Assembly: GCF_028453695.1 (NCBI RefSeq) | Contig: NC_135777.1 | Span: 17,225,714 to 17,289,713, forward strand | Length of the DNA stretch: 64,000 nt | DNA from: Augochlora pura | Taxonomy: Eukaryota; Arthropoda; Insecta; Hymenoptera; Halictidae | Reading direction: 5' to 3' | Shown: positions 45,164 to 57,860 of the stretch, one piece after another | Position numbering within the stretch: position 1 is the first letter of the stretch | How the letters are laid out: each line of letters starts with the position of its first letter | The notes under the pieces: model-generated | Database searches by the model: none | The model's input: the letters and a program-made list of their open reading frames with translations, nothing else | What the model was told of the DNA's origin: nothing | Position numbers and translations under genes: made by a program

Positions 45164-45560
45164 TTTAAAATGCATTTAAAATTGTCTTTGAATTTTATTT
45201 TTGAAATTGTCTTCGTAATTCTATTTAAAATTGTATTTAAAACTGTCGTTGAAATTCTATTTAAAATTGTCGTTGAAATTCTATTTAAAATTGTCGTTGA
45301 AATTCTATTTAAAATTGTCATTGAAATTCTATTTAAAATTGTCTTTGTAATTCTATTTAAAATTGTCTTCGAAACTGCATTTAAAATTGCCTTCGAAATT
45401 GTATTTAAAATTGTCTTTGAAATTTCATTTAAAATTGTCTTTGAAATTGACTTTACAATTGCCTTTAAAATTGCCTTTAAAATTTACTTTAAAATTCTCT
45501 CTACAATTTCCTTTAAAATTGTTTTTACAATTGCCTTTAAAATTATCTACTAAATTTTCT
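45164..45560. repeat. 24-bp minisatellite, frame open on both strands
   Basis: About 16 units of AAATTGTC(G/T)TTGAAATTCT plus ATTTA. Central units (about 45240-45360) are almost identical, and the right-hand units shift to CTTTAAAATTGC variants. Because 24 is divisible by three, the array translates without stops as an ILFKIVVE-type hydrophobic repeat on + and NRISTTIL on -. These are repeat translations rather than evidence of genes. Confidence 0.85.
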
Positions 45561-48479
45561 TCAAAATTATCTCTAATATTCCGCTAAATATTGTCTTTGA
45601 ACTCGTGTTTAAAACATTACCTAAAACCCCTCCTCTACAATAATTAACTCCGTATCCAAACGACTGTTTTATCAATCGAACGAGACCACGTCCATCCCAT
45701 TAATCCATATAATCAAAGCGCTACTGTATCACAGCGGACATCGATCTCGGTTGGATCCGATTCCGATCCCCCCGCCGCGGCGCGGTGTCGTGAAACAGTG
45801 TCAACGACCCTCGCGCCGTATCCCGTCCGCAATTTTCGGCCTTAGAACTCGGCGGAACGCGAAACGGAACGGTTTCCCGCGTGCCGTCGGCTCGCGATTT
45901 CCATAACAGACTTCGACAGCCTCCCCGACGCATGCATATTAACTTCTCTCCTTGATCTAAAATTTATGACGCCATCTCGTGTACCTTCAATCAAACCCCC
46001 CCCCCCCCCCCCCCCGCCCCGCGGAACAACGGCCGCCGTACAACGGTGGAAGAACAAAAAGTAGCCCGGGCCCGGAAAGAAAGCGGGGGAGGCGCATGAA
46101 AATTAATCGCGAGATTCCTTTGACGCTTATAAACAATCGGGCGCCCGGGAGCCTGACGCCGCGGCCCGGAATACCACTTCTCCAATTTACATTTCAAAGC
46201 GCGGCGAGGGGCGGGAGGTGGAGGGCTATTAAAAACGGGGGAGGGATCGCATAAACAACGGCGTGCCCGGCGTGTTATCGGGTTGCGAAAAGAGTTGTCT
46301 CGGTCTATCAAACTGGATGGAATTTGAACGAGTTTCTGATTACTCGTCGGATGCCGAGGGAACCGGCGCATCTTACGAGATTCGTGATTCGAGAGGTAAA
46401 GAGATTCTTCGCTCTGTAGTTTATCTGTATTTTATAATTCTGGAGGCGAAGGTATGGTTATCGTAGAACGCTTTTCAAGGGGTGTAAGATTGCCATTGAT
46501 TTGATTACAACTGGGAGATATTACTGTTGAATATTTATTATACTGGATGGATTAATGTTTGCAGATAACTCTTTGAAATTGAGTAAGAAATCATGAGTAA
46601 GAAATCATGCGAGTAAATTAATAAAGAAACAGTAAGTTCTTGCCTAAAATTCTCGAACAATTCTTAAACGTTCTTCTCAGCTGTTTCTTAAGTTTGATAC
46701 AACAATCCACGAAAATGTAACGAAATTGTCTATATAACTTCCATGCAAGGTCATAGGAAGATAGTTCAACGAATTCGCCTTCAAACAAGCTACAATAATA
46801 TAAAGTAAAAAATATTATTTCATAAATTATTCTGTCTAAAATATTGTACACAGAAATCTGTAGCTGACCAAAAATTAACTTCTGTTAAGAACATTTTTTT
46901 GCCATAGTCTGCGTATCCTATTACACGATCTAGATCTCGTAACAACACCGTAGAAGTTAAAGACACAGAAAATACCGTGAATTGTACCCGAGGACGTCGC
47001 ACGGTCGTCCACTTTGAAGACGAAGCAGCAGCGCTTCCGTTCGGAGATTCCAATCCGCAGAACAGCGAGAGAGTCGCTTCAATTGCAGGCACTTAATCGC
47101 GAGACCGTCGATCGGGGAATTTTCCTCGATCCGAATGGGACAAGATCGACGTCTCGAACGGACGGGAACAGTTCGGGAGAAAAATGTTAATCCGGTCCTT
47201 TCATTTTTTTTCCCCCCCACCCCCTTCCTCAAAGGGTCCTAGCCCGGTCGACCTAATCTAAATGCAAATGCTGTTAACGTTAAATATAGACGCGCAAAGA
47301 GAGGTAAATGAGATTCGTCCGCGATCCCGATACCGTTCCCGTCGTCCTCTCTTTTTGCGAAATTAATGATATAAATCACTCTCGCGGCTCTAATAGCGCC
47401 AACTTTTCGTGACATAAGAAACGGGACGGTAATTACCGTCGGTCGACCGTCTCCCGCCATCTTTCCCGTTGCGAATGCTTTGTGACCGGTAATTGAGAAA
47501 AATTACTTATCGGTCGGCCGCTTCCTCCGAGGCCCAATTATTCTCTGCCCGTCGACGCTCGTGTCTGGTCGCTGTCCGCGCGCCAATTTACGCGTCTTAG
47601 AGCTGTCCTTTTCCGATGGGACGTTACTTGATGGAAACCCCGGGGCCACGTTTGTCCGAATGTTTAGGGTAACGAGTCGATGCGAGCGGTTTCCCTCTTC
47701 TGGGGTCGCGAACCCCATTTTCTGCTCGGCCGAAGCAATTTTTCCGAACGGAAGCCTCCGCTGTGGGGCGAGCTGTCCTCTTGACCTCTGATCAACCTTT
47801 GTTAAATATCGCGGCCTATTAGTCGGTAGCCTATTAGCAATCAAAGTAATGAAATCGAGCTGACGGTAATGGCGAAGTAACTCATTCTTGTATATAGTAA
47901 GACATTTATAATAATACGTAAGATTGCAGAAAAATTGGCCAACTTTGACTGACGATAACTTCGTGAAAAATCATCGTAGGTTAATGATTTTTCTTTCAAA
48001 TTAAAGCTTGAAACTTCTACTTTAAGGCACTGGTTTTAGATTTCAAGTTTGATGCATCGTCATCACTGTGACCCTTTACATATGAGACCATGTTTGCCGT
48101 ATTGAAAATAGCCATATTTGACGAAACGCACGAATTTACTAAAATGTTTTACCAGGATGTCGTTTACACAGAAATATAATTCAATCTTTTCTCTTTAATT
48201 CGAAATAAAATAAACGCCGCTATGATTATTTTTCGCAAAGTTGTAGCGGTTTAAAGTAACCCTTGGATTCTGGTCGTGTACGAATAAAATGTTGATAGCT
48301 ACGATTATTCGTAAAAATTCGTGTCATTTGTAATGAATAATTAATAATTGCAACGCATTAAAATTCTTATTTATTAATTGCTAGATCTTTAAAAATGTCT
48401 TCTTAAAGTAGAACGACGAGCGACTGATATTTCTGGCCTCTGAAACGAGTCGTTAATGGAAAGAAAGCAGGCATCGCTA
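45561..48479. other. CpG-rich patches and poly-C run, no gene seen
   Basis: CpG-rich patches lie at about 45690-46400 and 46980-47860. A C run of about 19 sits at 45996-46014 and a second C run near 47213-47224. Many overlapping open frames (up to 126 codons) occur on both strands, without any recognised domain. The GAGTAAGAAATCAT word is tandemly doubled near 46580. Confidence 0.35.
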
Positions 48480-49030
48480 TTTCGGCGAAGCAACAAATGC
48501 CGAATGAACGGTCGCAAATGGCGGAGAGCATGGAAGTTTGTCTACACAGCGGAACACGCGCGTCCGCAAACACTCGCTCTCGTTAAAACCGGGGCAACAG
48601 TGGCAGCCGGGTAGCTCTACCGGCCCGCGTATAGACGGTTAATAAGGGAAAAGGTGTCGGATCCGTTGGCGCCGGCTCTAACGCAATCGTCGCGCTCGCG
48701 CGAAACAAAAAAGGCAGCACGGCGCGCTCGCGACTGCTGTCAATACACTGATTCACGAAAAAGCAACAAAGTACGCCGCCGGCTGGCTGAAGCACGCTTC
48801 GTTAGCCCCGAATGCGCGCGAGCTGACGGGGGTCAGCGCTGAAACAGTTTCGCGTCCATTGGCGCTCGCGCGATCCGCTATTGTTTCACGTACGCGAGCT
48901 TTGCTCTGGCTCATCCCGCGGCATTTCGCCACGCGCCGTTACTATAACACCGCTACATTTTCCCTTCTTCGACTCTAACCGGTCGAGTGCCGCGAGCTTT
49001 GCGAAAATCCGATCGGAAAACGGCGCGCGT
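48480..49030. other. CpG-rich patch, possible regulatory island
   Basis: A compact CpG-rich stretch with GCTCGCGCGA words repeated (near 48695 and 48865) and no protein motif in its short frames. It may be an intronic promoter or enhancer by composition only. Confidence 0.25.
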
Positions 49031-51624
49031 TTCGTTCGCTTTCGCGAGTGACGAACACTGCCATTAATTATTAATTGTGTCGTTCGTGGACCGGCTTGGC
49101 GAGGTCTTTCGAATCTTTAAAATTTGATATAAGAATAATTAAGACGTTTCTGTCGGACGAATAATACTTTATAATAAAAATATTCCACTAATTGCTGTAA
49201 TTTTATTTTAATAGTTACTTCACTTTAATAGAAACTTTCTTTTGTAATTGACAATTTTTAATCTCCGATATTATTATACCTAACACTGGCCAATTTGACG
49301 AATACAGTTGTACATATTTATATTTTTGATATAACACGAATTAATCACACTTAAATAATTAATTCAACTGTGTTAATTTAAATGGAAGCAAACGCGTGAA
49401 TATATTTTCCTCAGAGCAGCTCAACGGCTTCGACAAATTTACAAAATTGACAAAATTATAAATTTACAAGAGCTGGACGTTAATACGCATAATTTTGTTA
49501 CGGAATTGTTTTCTTTGCTAATTCCGGCCAGACAATATAGGAACATGGCGGCAACGGCGACATAATTTCATTTGCCGTCCCTGCACCGGAATTTAATCGC
49601 TTCAAAAGTACAGGTCTACGCGCGATAGCGCCGGATAACCGGTGTATTTTCTGACATGTTTAAACGTCTGGAAGTATTTTACCTACCGCGCTTCCTTCAT
49701 ATATACGAAACTATTAAGTATGCCGCGCGGTGATCTCGACCACGTGTATCCGAAACTGTTCACGTACTGTTCCGACCGCGACCGTTTGTAATATGTACCC
49801 GTTTCGACGTGACTAGTGTACGCGGTGGAACTTGTAAAATATCTGCGCAAAAGTGGCCGCGCCGCGATCCAGGAATTTATGAAATCGTTATTGACTGCGA
49901 TCAAACCCTGACCGAACCGGGGGACAATGAAATCAATGATTTATTAACGCTGAAAAATTACGTATATTTCGTGAGCGAATTGACTTAATAATAAAATAAT
50001 ATTTAATATATAATAATAATAGTAATGATATGTAATAATGATAAAATAATAATATATAGTAATAATGACAGAATAATAATATATATAATAATCTATAATA
50101 TTTAACAATATTTAGTGAGATTTAACAAAAATGCCGAAGGGTAAATCAATATGCAAATTGCTGTTCTATTCTCTCATACTTAAAAGACTAAATAAACATA
50201 ACAAGTGCTTAGAGAAACACACCATAAATTGTAATGGGTTCAAAAACGCCAGCATTCATTTAGCAGATTAAAAAACTTAACCTCAACTTAAACGTAAAAC
50301 AGGAATAGATTGACATTTGTTACTGCAATTGCGTTTACGTGTTTCGAGAATTGTTAATGTATACATAAAAGTATATCAGTCTATTTATAATGTGAATGAT
50401 TATTATGGTAATTAGAGTAGGAGAAAATACGATTAAATAATCTTCTCGTGTAATTTAATTCCGAGTGCTTGCGGATACAGATTTTAATACTTTATTGATT
50501 TTTATAGAGAAGCAACAGGTTAGAAGTTCGCGAAACAGCTTGTTCTATTTTCACTGGAAATATCGCATCGAAGGATGAACGTGCATATGTGACAGTTCGT
50601 TTCAGTGTGATACATCTGTTATACTTTCCGGAGTGTTTTTACGGTGTTATCAAGTTTGTTAGGTAGCACATCTCGTTTTTACAAAAGATTATATTATATT
50701 TACTATGTTTTATTTAATAATTAATACCTTTAATAGTTATCTTTAATAATTGGTAGTTAATATAGTATAATATAAGTATAGTGTTAATAGTAATATTGTT
50801 ATAGCATAATATTGATAATAATATCATTTAATAGTTATTATGCCACAAAATTTATACGAAAATAAGAAAACAAAATTTAACGGAGCGTTGAAGAATTTAC
50901 AAATTGTAAAATTACATTAATTAAAAGATGGTATAATTGGTAAAAAATGAGCGAGTGCAATTGCTATAGGTATCTGTCTTAATACTTCAATTTTGTTTCA
51001 AGCAATATATTATTATCAACAATAATGTCTATGTTTTTCAACTTATTCAATTATTCCAGCAAAACCTACATTTCGTTCCAGCGTCTCACATTGGTTGCAG
51101 AAAATGATTATTTCGCGATCGAGCGACTAATATCGAATACTTCACAGCACTCATAAAGAGTTGAATTATGCTAAAGAGATATCGATATCGACGACAGCCA
51201 CTCAATCAGTAATTCTCCTTCGATTCACAGATACCGATACTTCTTAACAATGAACTGTCCCGGGCCAATGTTTGACGAAATTCTTTGACGATGGCGGTTC
51301 TATTTGCGCACAGTCATTTTACGACGAGATAAAACCGGGCTCAGCGAAAGTCGAATCGCCTTGCTAAATCACGGCGGCACACGGTGAATCGCGGAAAAGC
51401 CGATAATCGCTCCGATAATTAAAAGGAAGCTTCGTCTAGGAAAGAATGGGATTTAGAGCGCGATATTCGCTCCCGCGGAGGTTTCATTCATACTAAAAGA
51501 GGATAATACACACAATATCGTGCATCGAATACAGAATGACCGGCGTGAAAAATTGTGTAACTTAAAATTTTAATTATTAATGCATTACACGTTCTATAGA
51601 CTAGCTCTGAATTTCTTTATAATT
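49031..51624. other. AT-rich, no gene seen
   Basis: About 2.6 kb of AT-rich DNA with AATAATAT simple sequence at about 49988-50110. Nothing recognisable. Confidence 0.35.
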
Positions 51625-51900
51625 ATGGGACAACCCAAAGGGGCGGGACTAACAAAAAAGAGGGAGGGGCCATCCCAAAGGAGGTGGAGCTAAAAATAAA
51701 GGGGTTCAAAATATAGGTAAAATAAAGGTTCAAACGCAAGGGGGTAGGACGAAAATAAATGGAAGACGACTTCAAACCCAAAGAGGGTTTATTAATACAA
51801 AATTAGTAGAAAATTAATATTATTTAAAAATTAATAAAAATTGATACAGGGATTAATACAAAAATGGGAGGGTGAAATTAAAAAGGAGGAAGAGCTAATA
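51625..51900. repeat. G-rich degenerate repeat
   Basis: Strand-asymmetric sequence with recurring AAAGG(G/A)G(G/C) and GGAGC/GGGAC TAA-AAA words about 30 bp apart (for example GGGGCGGGACTAACAAAAAA and GGAGGTGGAGCTAAAAATAA), decaying into TTAATACAAAAAT repeats. Almost all the G is on the + strand. It holds several GGG runs. Confidence 0.5.
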
Positions 51901-54562
51901 CAAAAATATGTCGAATGCCCCTTACCATTTTCTTGGCCAGCTATCAAACGTTTTAAGTCCCATTGTAAAACCTCTAAGGGCAGTTTCGGCTATCTTAACA
52001 GGCTAGGCCCTTTCGCGCCGCGAGACCGGCACGCTTCGGCAGTATGGATCCCATTAAAAGTCGATTCGAATCGATTAGATTCCAATCCGTCTGAACATCG
52101 AACGGTCCCTCACCAAACCACATTTAATCCCCCCCGATTCGACTCGCCTTGTTCCAGCGCGGCCGGACTCGCGATAGTCCTTCCCGATTTATCTTGACTC
52201 GCGTTCCAATCAGCTTACACTATCTTCGGCCGAATCGATTCCATTTGAGATCGCTGCCGACTTGCATTCGACGCTCCGGTACTTATCTAAATTAAACAAC
52301 TATTCAGACGTCCCCGAAATAACTAAAATTTCACGCGATCGCGAATGGAAAGGGTTTTCGATCGTATAGAAAGCGATCCGATCGAAGCCGAACAGGTAGA
52401 CGCTTTTTAACGATTTATCATTGTTCGTTCGCTCAAAAATTGTTATAAAGAAAATTCTGTGAATTAGTTCTATATTGTGTATTCATAATTTCAAATTGAA
52501 TTCGAATAATCGGAATACAGACTTGTATCTTTTTAATTTTTAAATGCAAGCGAACGTGTAAATTAACAAGATCTAATAGCATTTTTAGTAATATTTTAAA
52601 GGGCTAGATTGAAATTTTCTGTAGTTTAATTTTTGTAAAGTGACTAAGGAAATAAACATTTGCATATGCGTCCAGAATTTAATAGTAACATACATATCTC
52701 GGAAGCTGCTGGTTGCAAAAGAGGAGTCTCAGATGTGTAGCAGTACGTTTGTAAGTACAGAAAAATGCTGTTAAAAGATTAAAACGTAACTTGACAAATT
52801 CATTAAAAGTCCAAGCAACGTAGAATTATTAATCTCGTCCTGGTAATAAATGTATCAGTATTTAGAATTAATAATTTAATTTCCCCTTGAATTATGTTTT
52901 ACACAATTTACTATAATTTTTACTTTAGATAAATACAATTAAAATATATAACATTATTATTATATTACATTATATTGTATTATATTATATGCAACACGAG
53001 TTATTGCTTCATCATTCGATTCTTTATTGTCCGACGCGAAAACAATTCGGCAACGATCATCCGTGCATAAAACCGCGTCATCGCGATTAATTGGAATCGG
53101 CGTGGCACGTGGTTGTGTCGCGCGGACACAAATACAGCGTAATATCCGTGAGCGCGCGTATTACCGTGCAATTAAATGTACGAACTTCTATTAGAGTAAA
53201 TTAAGAAACGAAGCGCGCCGGCGGAACGTATAATCAAGTACGGATGACGAGTTAATTACGGTTAAGTTTTACAGCAGTCCGTGGCCGTACTTCGTTCTTT
53301 ACGGCTTTAATTAACCCCTTGAGCACTGAGGGGATATATCGTTCTCTTGGGTACATTCTTCACTTTCTTTATGCCGTGCCTTCGCCCGGCGAACCTTTAA
53401 ACTCGATTTCCGTCTTATTTAAAATGGACGCGGCGTACTGTATCGGCGAACTTCGATCGAATGCGAAATTCGCCGTGGCGACAATTACGCGGAAATATAT
53501 TTTTCCTGTTGCTCGAATTTAACGCTTCGCTCTGTAATTTAATAAGCGGAGACGCTGCTCGCGTTTTCGAAACGCTGTAAAATTCTGCCCTTCCATTTTT
53601 AATACTTTAATGTTACAGTAAATTTAATATGCAATGTATTAATGCAATAATAATTAAAATATTCTTTTAATATTAAATAAATGTTAAAAAAATATATATA
53701 ATAGTTCCTTAGTAATATTAATGTCTCTGCACTTATGCAGCGGAACATTAAAAGAATTTTTGAATTATATTATATATATATATATATAGAACAAAATTTA
53801 ACTTTTTAATTTAAATTATTGGCTCACAAGTTGACTGCCAAAGGCCTTCGTAACCTGTCGTTCGCGGTTTCATTGTCGCGGCGATTTTTATGGGCGGCGT
53901 GGCTTTTTCCAAAAGCGAGTGAAGGGCGAAGCCCGGATTGGAAAAAAATCAACCAACATCGGGGAAAGTTCGCGGAGGTGGTTGAAAGGGTCGACTGTCC
54001 CAAAGAAGTTCCGAGTCACTTCGCAAGATTAATCATTATTATCGGGGAAAAGGCCATTGTGAAAAGTCAGTGACGCGTTATTGTCGTGAACGGATCATTA
54101 ATAATCGTCCCCCCTTAGATAGAATTATGCAGTTCTCGAAGCACTCGATGGAGAATCCGCTCGTCTTCGTGTCTCGAGAATACGATAAACCTAATCCTAT
54201 GAACTCCGTCGAAACGCGAAGCGTCGAAGCGTGGCCGTGCGCGCGCGACTTACTTAAAGACTCACGGTTTAATTCACGATTAAAGCTCGCCCTTCGATTT
54301 TATATTAGAATTCTCTGTTTTAAGACTGCAGCAAAACTCGTGGAACAAATTACGGAAAACCATCTCGATTTTAATTTTTAGTTCACTTTCAATTGTTGAA
54401 AATTGTTAACACTGAATTTGTAGGACAGTAATCTTTTAATAGTTAATTCTTTTAATAGTGTCAATGTAATGGCATGCGAAGATATTTTTAAATTCTCTGC
54501 ATTTCGTTTATCAATTTTTAATATAAATATATAGAATTCGTAGTCTTCCTATCACTTAAAAA
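51901..54562. other. No gene seen
   Basis: Mixed, CpG-containing at 51980-52380, 53020-53560 and 53820-54300. A TTAACCCCTTGAGCACTGAG end near 53310 has no partner. An (AT)n run lies at about 53766-53788. The + frames at 51841-52197 and 54070-54381 have no recognised domain. Confidence 0.35.
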
Positions 54563-54804
54563 TTAACCCTTTACACTCGAATAGTGACTCTGAGGCACCG
54601 TTCAAGATTGTTGTAGTAAACTGTTGTTGAAAATATTTTTACATTGTCAAATCTCTAAATAAATTATTCAAAGTATAATTTCTATACTCGCTCAATCTCG
54701 TGTACACAAACTGTACCGATTAATTATAGAATATGCAGCTACCGTAGGTCATCGAAAATAAGTTTAGACGTGGAGTTAGAATGACGTTGCCTGTAAAGGG
54801 TTAA
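54563..54804. mobile_element. TTAA MITE, CCCTTTACACTCG terminal family
   Basis: TTAACCCTTTACACTCGAAT at 54563 pairs with inverted TTAACCCTTTACAGGCAACG ending at 54804. The left part GTGACTCTGAGGCACCGTTC parallels GTGGCGACCCTGCGGCGCCA at 1941. It is 242 bp and non-coding. Confidence 0.7.
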
Positions 54805-55464
54805 AATTTAATGTACGAATTAATAGGTTCATAAGACACCTGGCATGGAAATTAACGCAATATTCTATTTAAATTACGGTCGATGAATTTTTCGTAATTT
54901 GAATATTCTATATTGACGCACGATGTACAATCGCGTTAACAATTTTCTCAGGTAAAATGCGACCGATATAATGAGCGATATTACCGGCTCAATTTCACAG
55001 AACACTGTCCACGTATCGCCGCGGCATGGATTTTCGATTGTAACGCGTGCAATTTAATTTTGAGAAATGCGCGTGAGAAGTAGTAAATCGATCAACGTAT
55101 CAGCGCAGAAATGCGGGTTGATAGCTTGCTGACCGATGCGGTCGACTGGCTATTGGTCGATTAATGTATTGTGTTACCACTGACCGACGAACATTGCGTT
55201 CTGCTTACTACTCGCCCGCACACTAATACCCGCTAACCGTGTCGCTGAATGCGAAGCACCGATAATACCGTGCCGCAGAGCGTTCCGCCCTTCTTTCTTT
55301 ATCTATTTTTAAACCCCGATACCGAATCCGGCGCAAACAAATGCGGCGGAAACAGGACGCAGCGCGTTTGCAATAAAAATTCAACTGTGCGACACGTTGC
55401 GCAAACTGTGGCACGGTTTAACGTCAACAGACAGTTTGACTATAACAATTGCTTCCATAATTAA
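54805..55464. other. No gene seen
   Basis: Mixed sequence without a motif-bearing frame. Confidence 0.3.
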
Positions 55465-55705
55465 TTTTCAAAACTGTGATAAATATTCAAAGATGATTGG
55501 TGTGAAACAGAAATTTAATAAATTGTTACCTTTAACAATTTTGATAGATTGAAGATAGTGTAATAATAGTATTAAAATCTTCAAAATCTTTAAAAATTTT
55601 CAAAACTGTAATAAATATTCAAAGACGATTTCTGTTTCACAGAAATGTAATAAGAATGAATTGTTACATTTAATAATTTTGATAAGTTGAAGACTTAAAT
55701 CTTTT
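55465..55705. repeat. Two-copy direct duplication, offset 132 bp
   Basis: TTTTCAAAACTGTGATAAAT at 55465 recurs as TTTTCAAAACTGTAATAAAT at 55597. Both are followed by ATTCAAAGA(T/C)GATT, a CAGAAAT block, AATTGTTAC and AATTTTGATA(G/A). A small CTTCAAAATCTTTAAAAATT doubling sits at the junction. Confidence 0.75.
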
Positions 55706-56569
55706 CATGTCTTCGAAATTTTATGTTTCAACTACTCACTTTTGCCATAAATGTGCAGTGAATTTAATTTAATTTAACAATTTATTTAAAATCGTATTTA
55801 ATACATTTACATAAATATGGACGCTATTTAATAAAACAGATCAAGGAAGTAATATTAAATAAAAATGGAAAAGCATCCTCTTTAAAATAAAATAACATTG
55901 ATTTCAACAAAGTTTTTCCGTTTTAAAAAGTATTCCAAAATTAGCTTGCTCGCGACTAATTAAATGGTTTAGTAATTCCTTCTAAATCATTGGATTTTTC
56001 GAGATAGAAATGACGAATTTTCGCTGGAAATTTTGAAAAACATTTGACCGCTGCGTGAACAAGATAAGAAGTTTCCAACAATCTCGAAGGTATATCCGAG
56101 GTGTCCGGAACGTCTTCGCGGTCCATCGACGAGATAACATTCCTCCGGAGCGTAATGCGCATTGCTCCTACCCGGAGAATGCTACCCAGCCGCCACTTGC
56201 GCGTCGTCTGACTAATGCGCCGCAGTTATCACTGCGGAACTATCTGGCCGCGCTGCTTGCGGCTGACTAATGCGTTGCTTACTACCGGCCAGCAAACATT
56301 ATCCTTGTATTTCGACTAACATCGTGCCGCGGCTATGCCATTCGGCCACCATAAGCTCAATTACGGTCCGTCATGCACCGGGATATTTATAAGGAAACGG
56401 TGGATTATCTGCATTATTCATAGTCTCTAATACAACAAATTCGATCATTTATTAATAGACGGAATTGTGGTAAACTTTGTGAATAGGTTCGTCATTGGAT
56501 TGTGGATTTTATGCACTTATGAGATAAAATTAATCCCATGAAATACTGAACGATTAGGAGAGTTTTTTT
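55706..56569. other. No gene seen
   Basis: AT-rich, then a CpG-containing block at 56060-56400 with repeated CTGACTAATGCG words (56209 and 56263). No gene. Confidence 0.3.
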
Positions 56570-56870
56570 TACTGCAGAAAGATATTGTAAGTTATTATAA
56601 TACACTGTATAGTATTATGTGTTATATATGTATATTATGAGATATTGTAACATAATATATAATATTATATGTACATTATACATATGATAACTTATTACAA
56701 CATGTTATATAATATTCCATATTCTATATATTAAAACATATTACAACTTACTATATAATATTATATATTACCTATATTATAACGCATTACAACATTTTAT
56801 ATAATATTATAACACATTACAACATAGTACATAATATTGTATATTATATATAACATATAAATATTTACAT
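56570..56870. repeat. AT-rich degenerate array
   Basis: Repeated ACA(T/C)ATTACAAC(A/T)T and TATAATATTATA words with irregular spacing near 45-50 bp over about 300 bp. Confidence 0.6.
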
Positions 56871-57599
56871 AAAAGATTGCATACAAAACATTTCATTAAT
56901 TAACGATTAACACGCGAGAACAGTTCGCAACAACGTCACCCCATAACCTGGCGCGTGCATTCCGCGTAATTCGCCTTCCGTTTATTAAATCCTCGACGCG
57001 TCTGAACCGATCTGGAGAAATTCGCTCGTTAACGTCACTCACCGAATATTTTATCTTCGCCGAGCCGCGAGCGGCCGGCCTGGAAAGTTTCGCAACTTTT
57101 GCTCCCAATCTGCTGCCGTTCACGGCGCTGGCTTGACGCTCGCGCGCATCCAGCTTTTTCTCCCGGCGACGGTTTAATGACGACGGAATGCAAAAGCCCC
57201 CTCCCCCCCCCCCACGGCTCTCCTGTGTTTTCCGGGCGGAAGCCTCGCCGATCCCCGGTCGTCCGCATTGATCGAAAGGTCATAAACCATTTTCCCAACT
57301 TGCCAGGACCACGCGCACACACGCCCACGTGGCGGACGTGCCAAACTTTCCGGGTCGCAGGTATTAAATGGTCTTCGCGAGTTCTATTTCATTCTTGGCA
57401 CAGGCTCCTAGCGGTCCGCGAATAGTACGTTCTCCTTTGAGCCGGCGTTTCGATTTCAGGGCTTGACAAGTTCAATTAACCCTGCTGTAGTGCCATTTCT
57501 TTTGCAGCTAGTACCGCGATAAATTTTCTGACAAAACATGGCGCTTCTTCTTTCTTACATATTTTCGTTTGCAATCGTTTATAATTAAGGATATCTATA
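56871..57599. other. CpG-rich patch, no gene seen
   Basis: CpG-rich from 56890 to 57470 with a C run at about 57202-57213. Overlapping frames on both strands (97-108 codons) have no motif. A TTAACCCTGCTGTAGTGCCA end at 57476 resembles the MITE termini but has no partner. Confidence 0.3.
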
Positions 57600-57860
57600 A
57601 GTGACGTTTTCTATTGAATTAACTCTGTTAAGTTAATATTATTGAATTAATTCTACTAAATCAATTTCATTGAATTAATTCTACCAAATTAATGTTGTTG
57701 AAGTATTAGTACTTTTGAACTAATTCTATTGAATTAATTCCACCAATTAATTTTACTGTAATAATTCTACTAAATTAATATTATTGATTTAATCCCGCGA
57801 AACCAATTTCACTGAATTAACCCCATTCAATTAATTCTCTCGAATCAATGATCAATAACC
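57600..57860. repeat. Degenerate TTGAATTAATTCTACTAAATTAA repeat
   Basis: About ten irregular units of 22-30 bp built from (T/C)TGAATTAATTC and (C/T)AAATTAAT words. Diverged and old. Confidence 0.65.

Noticed and set aside
53310..53335. TTAACCCCTTGAGCACTGAG as a MITE terminus
   Set aside because: The right-hand partner was not found, so it may be a solo fragment or chance.
57476..57500. TTAACCCTGCTGTAGTGCC as a MITE terminus
   Set aside because: No inverted partner was found; the region downstream is a TTGAATTAATTC repeat.
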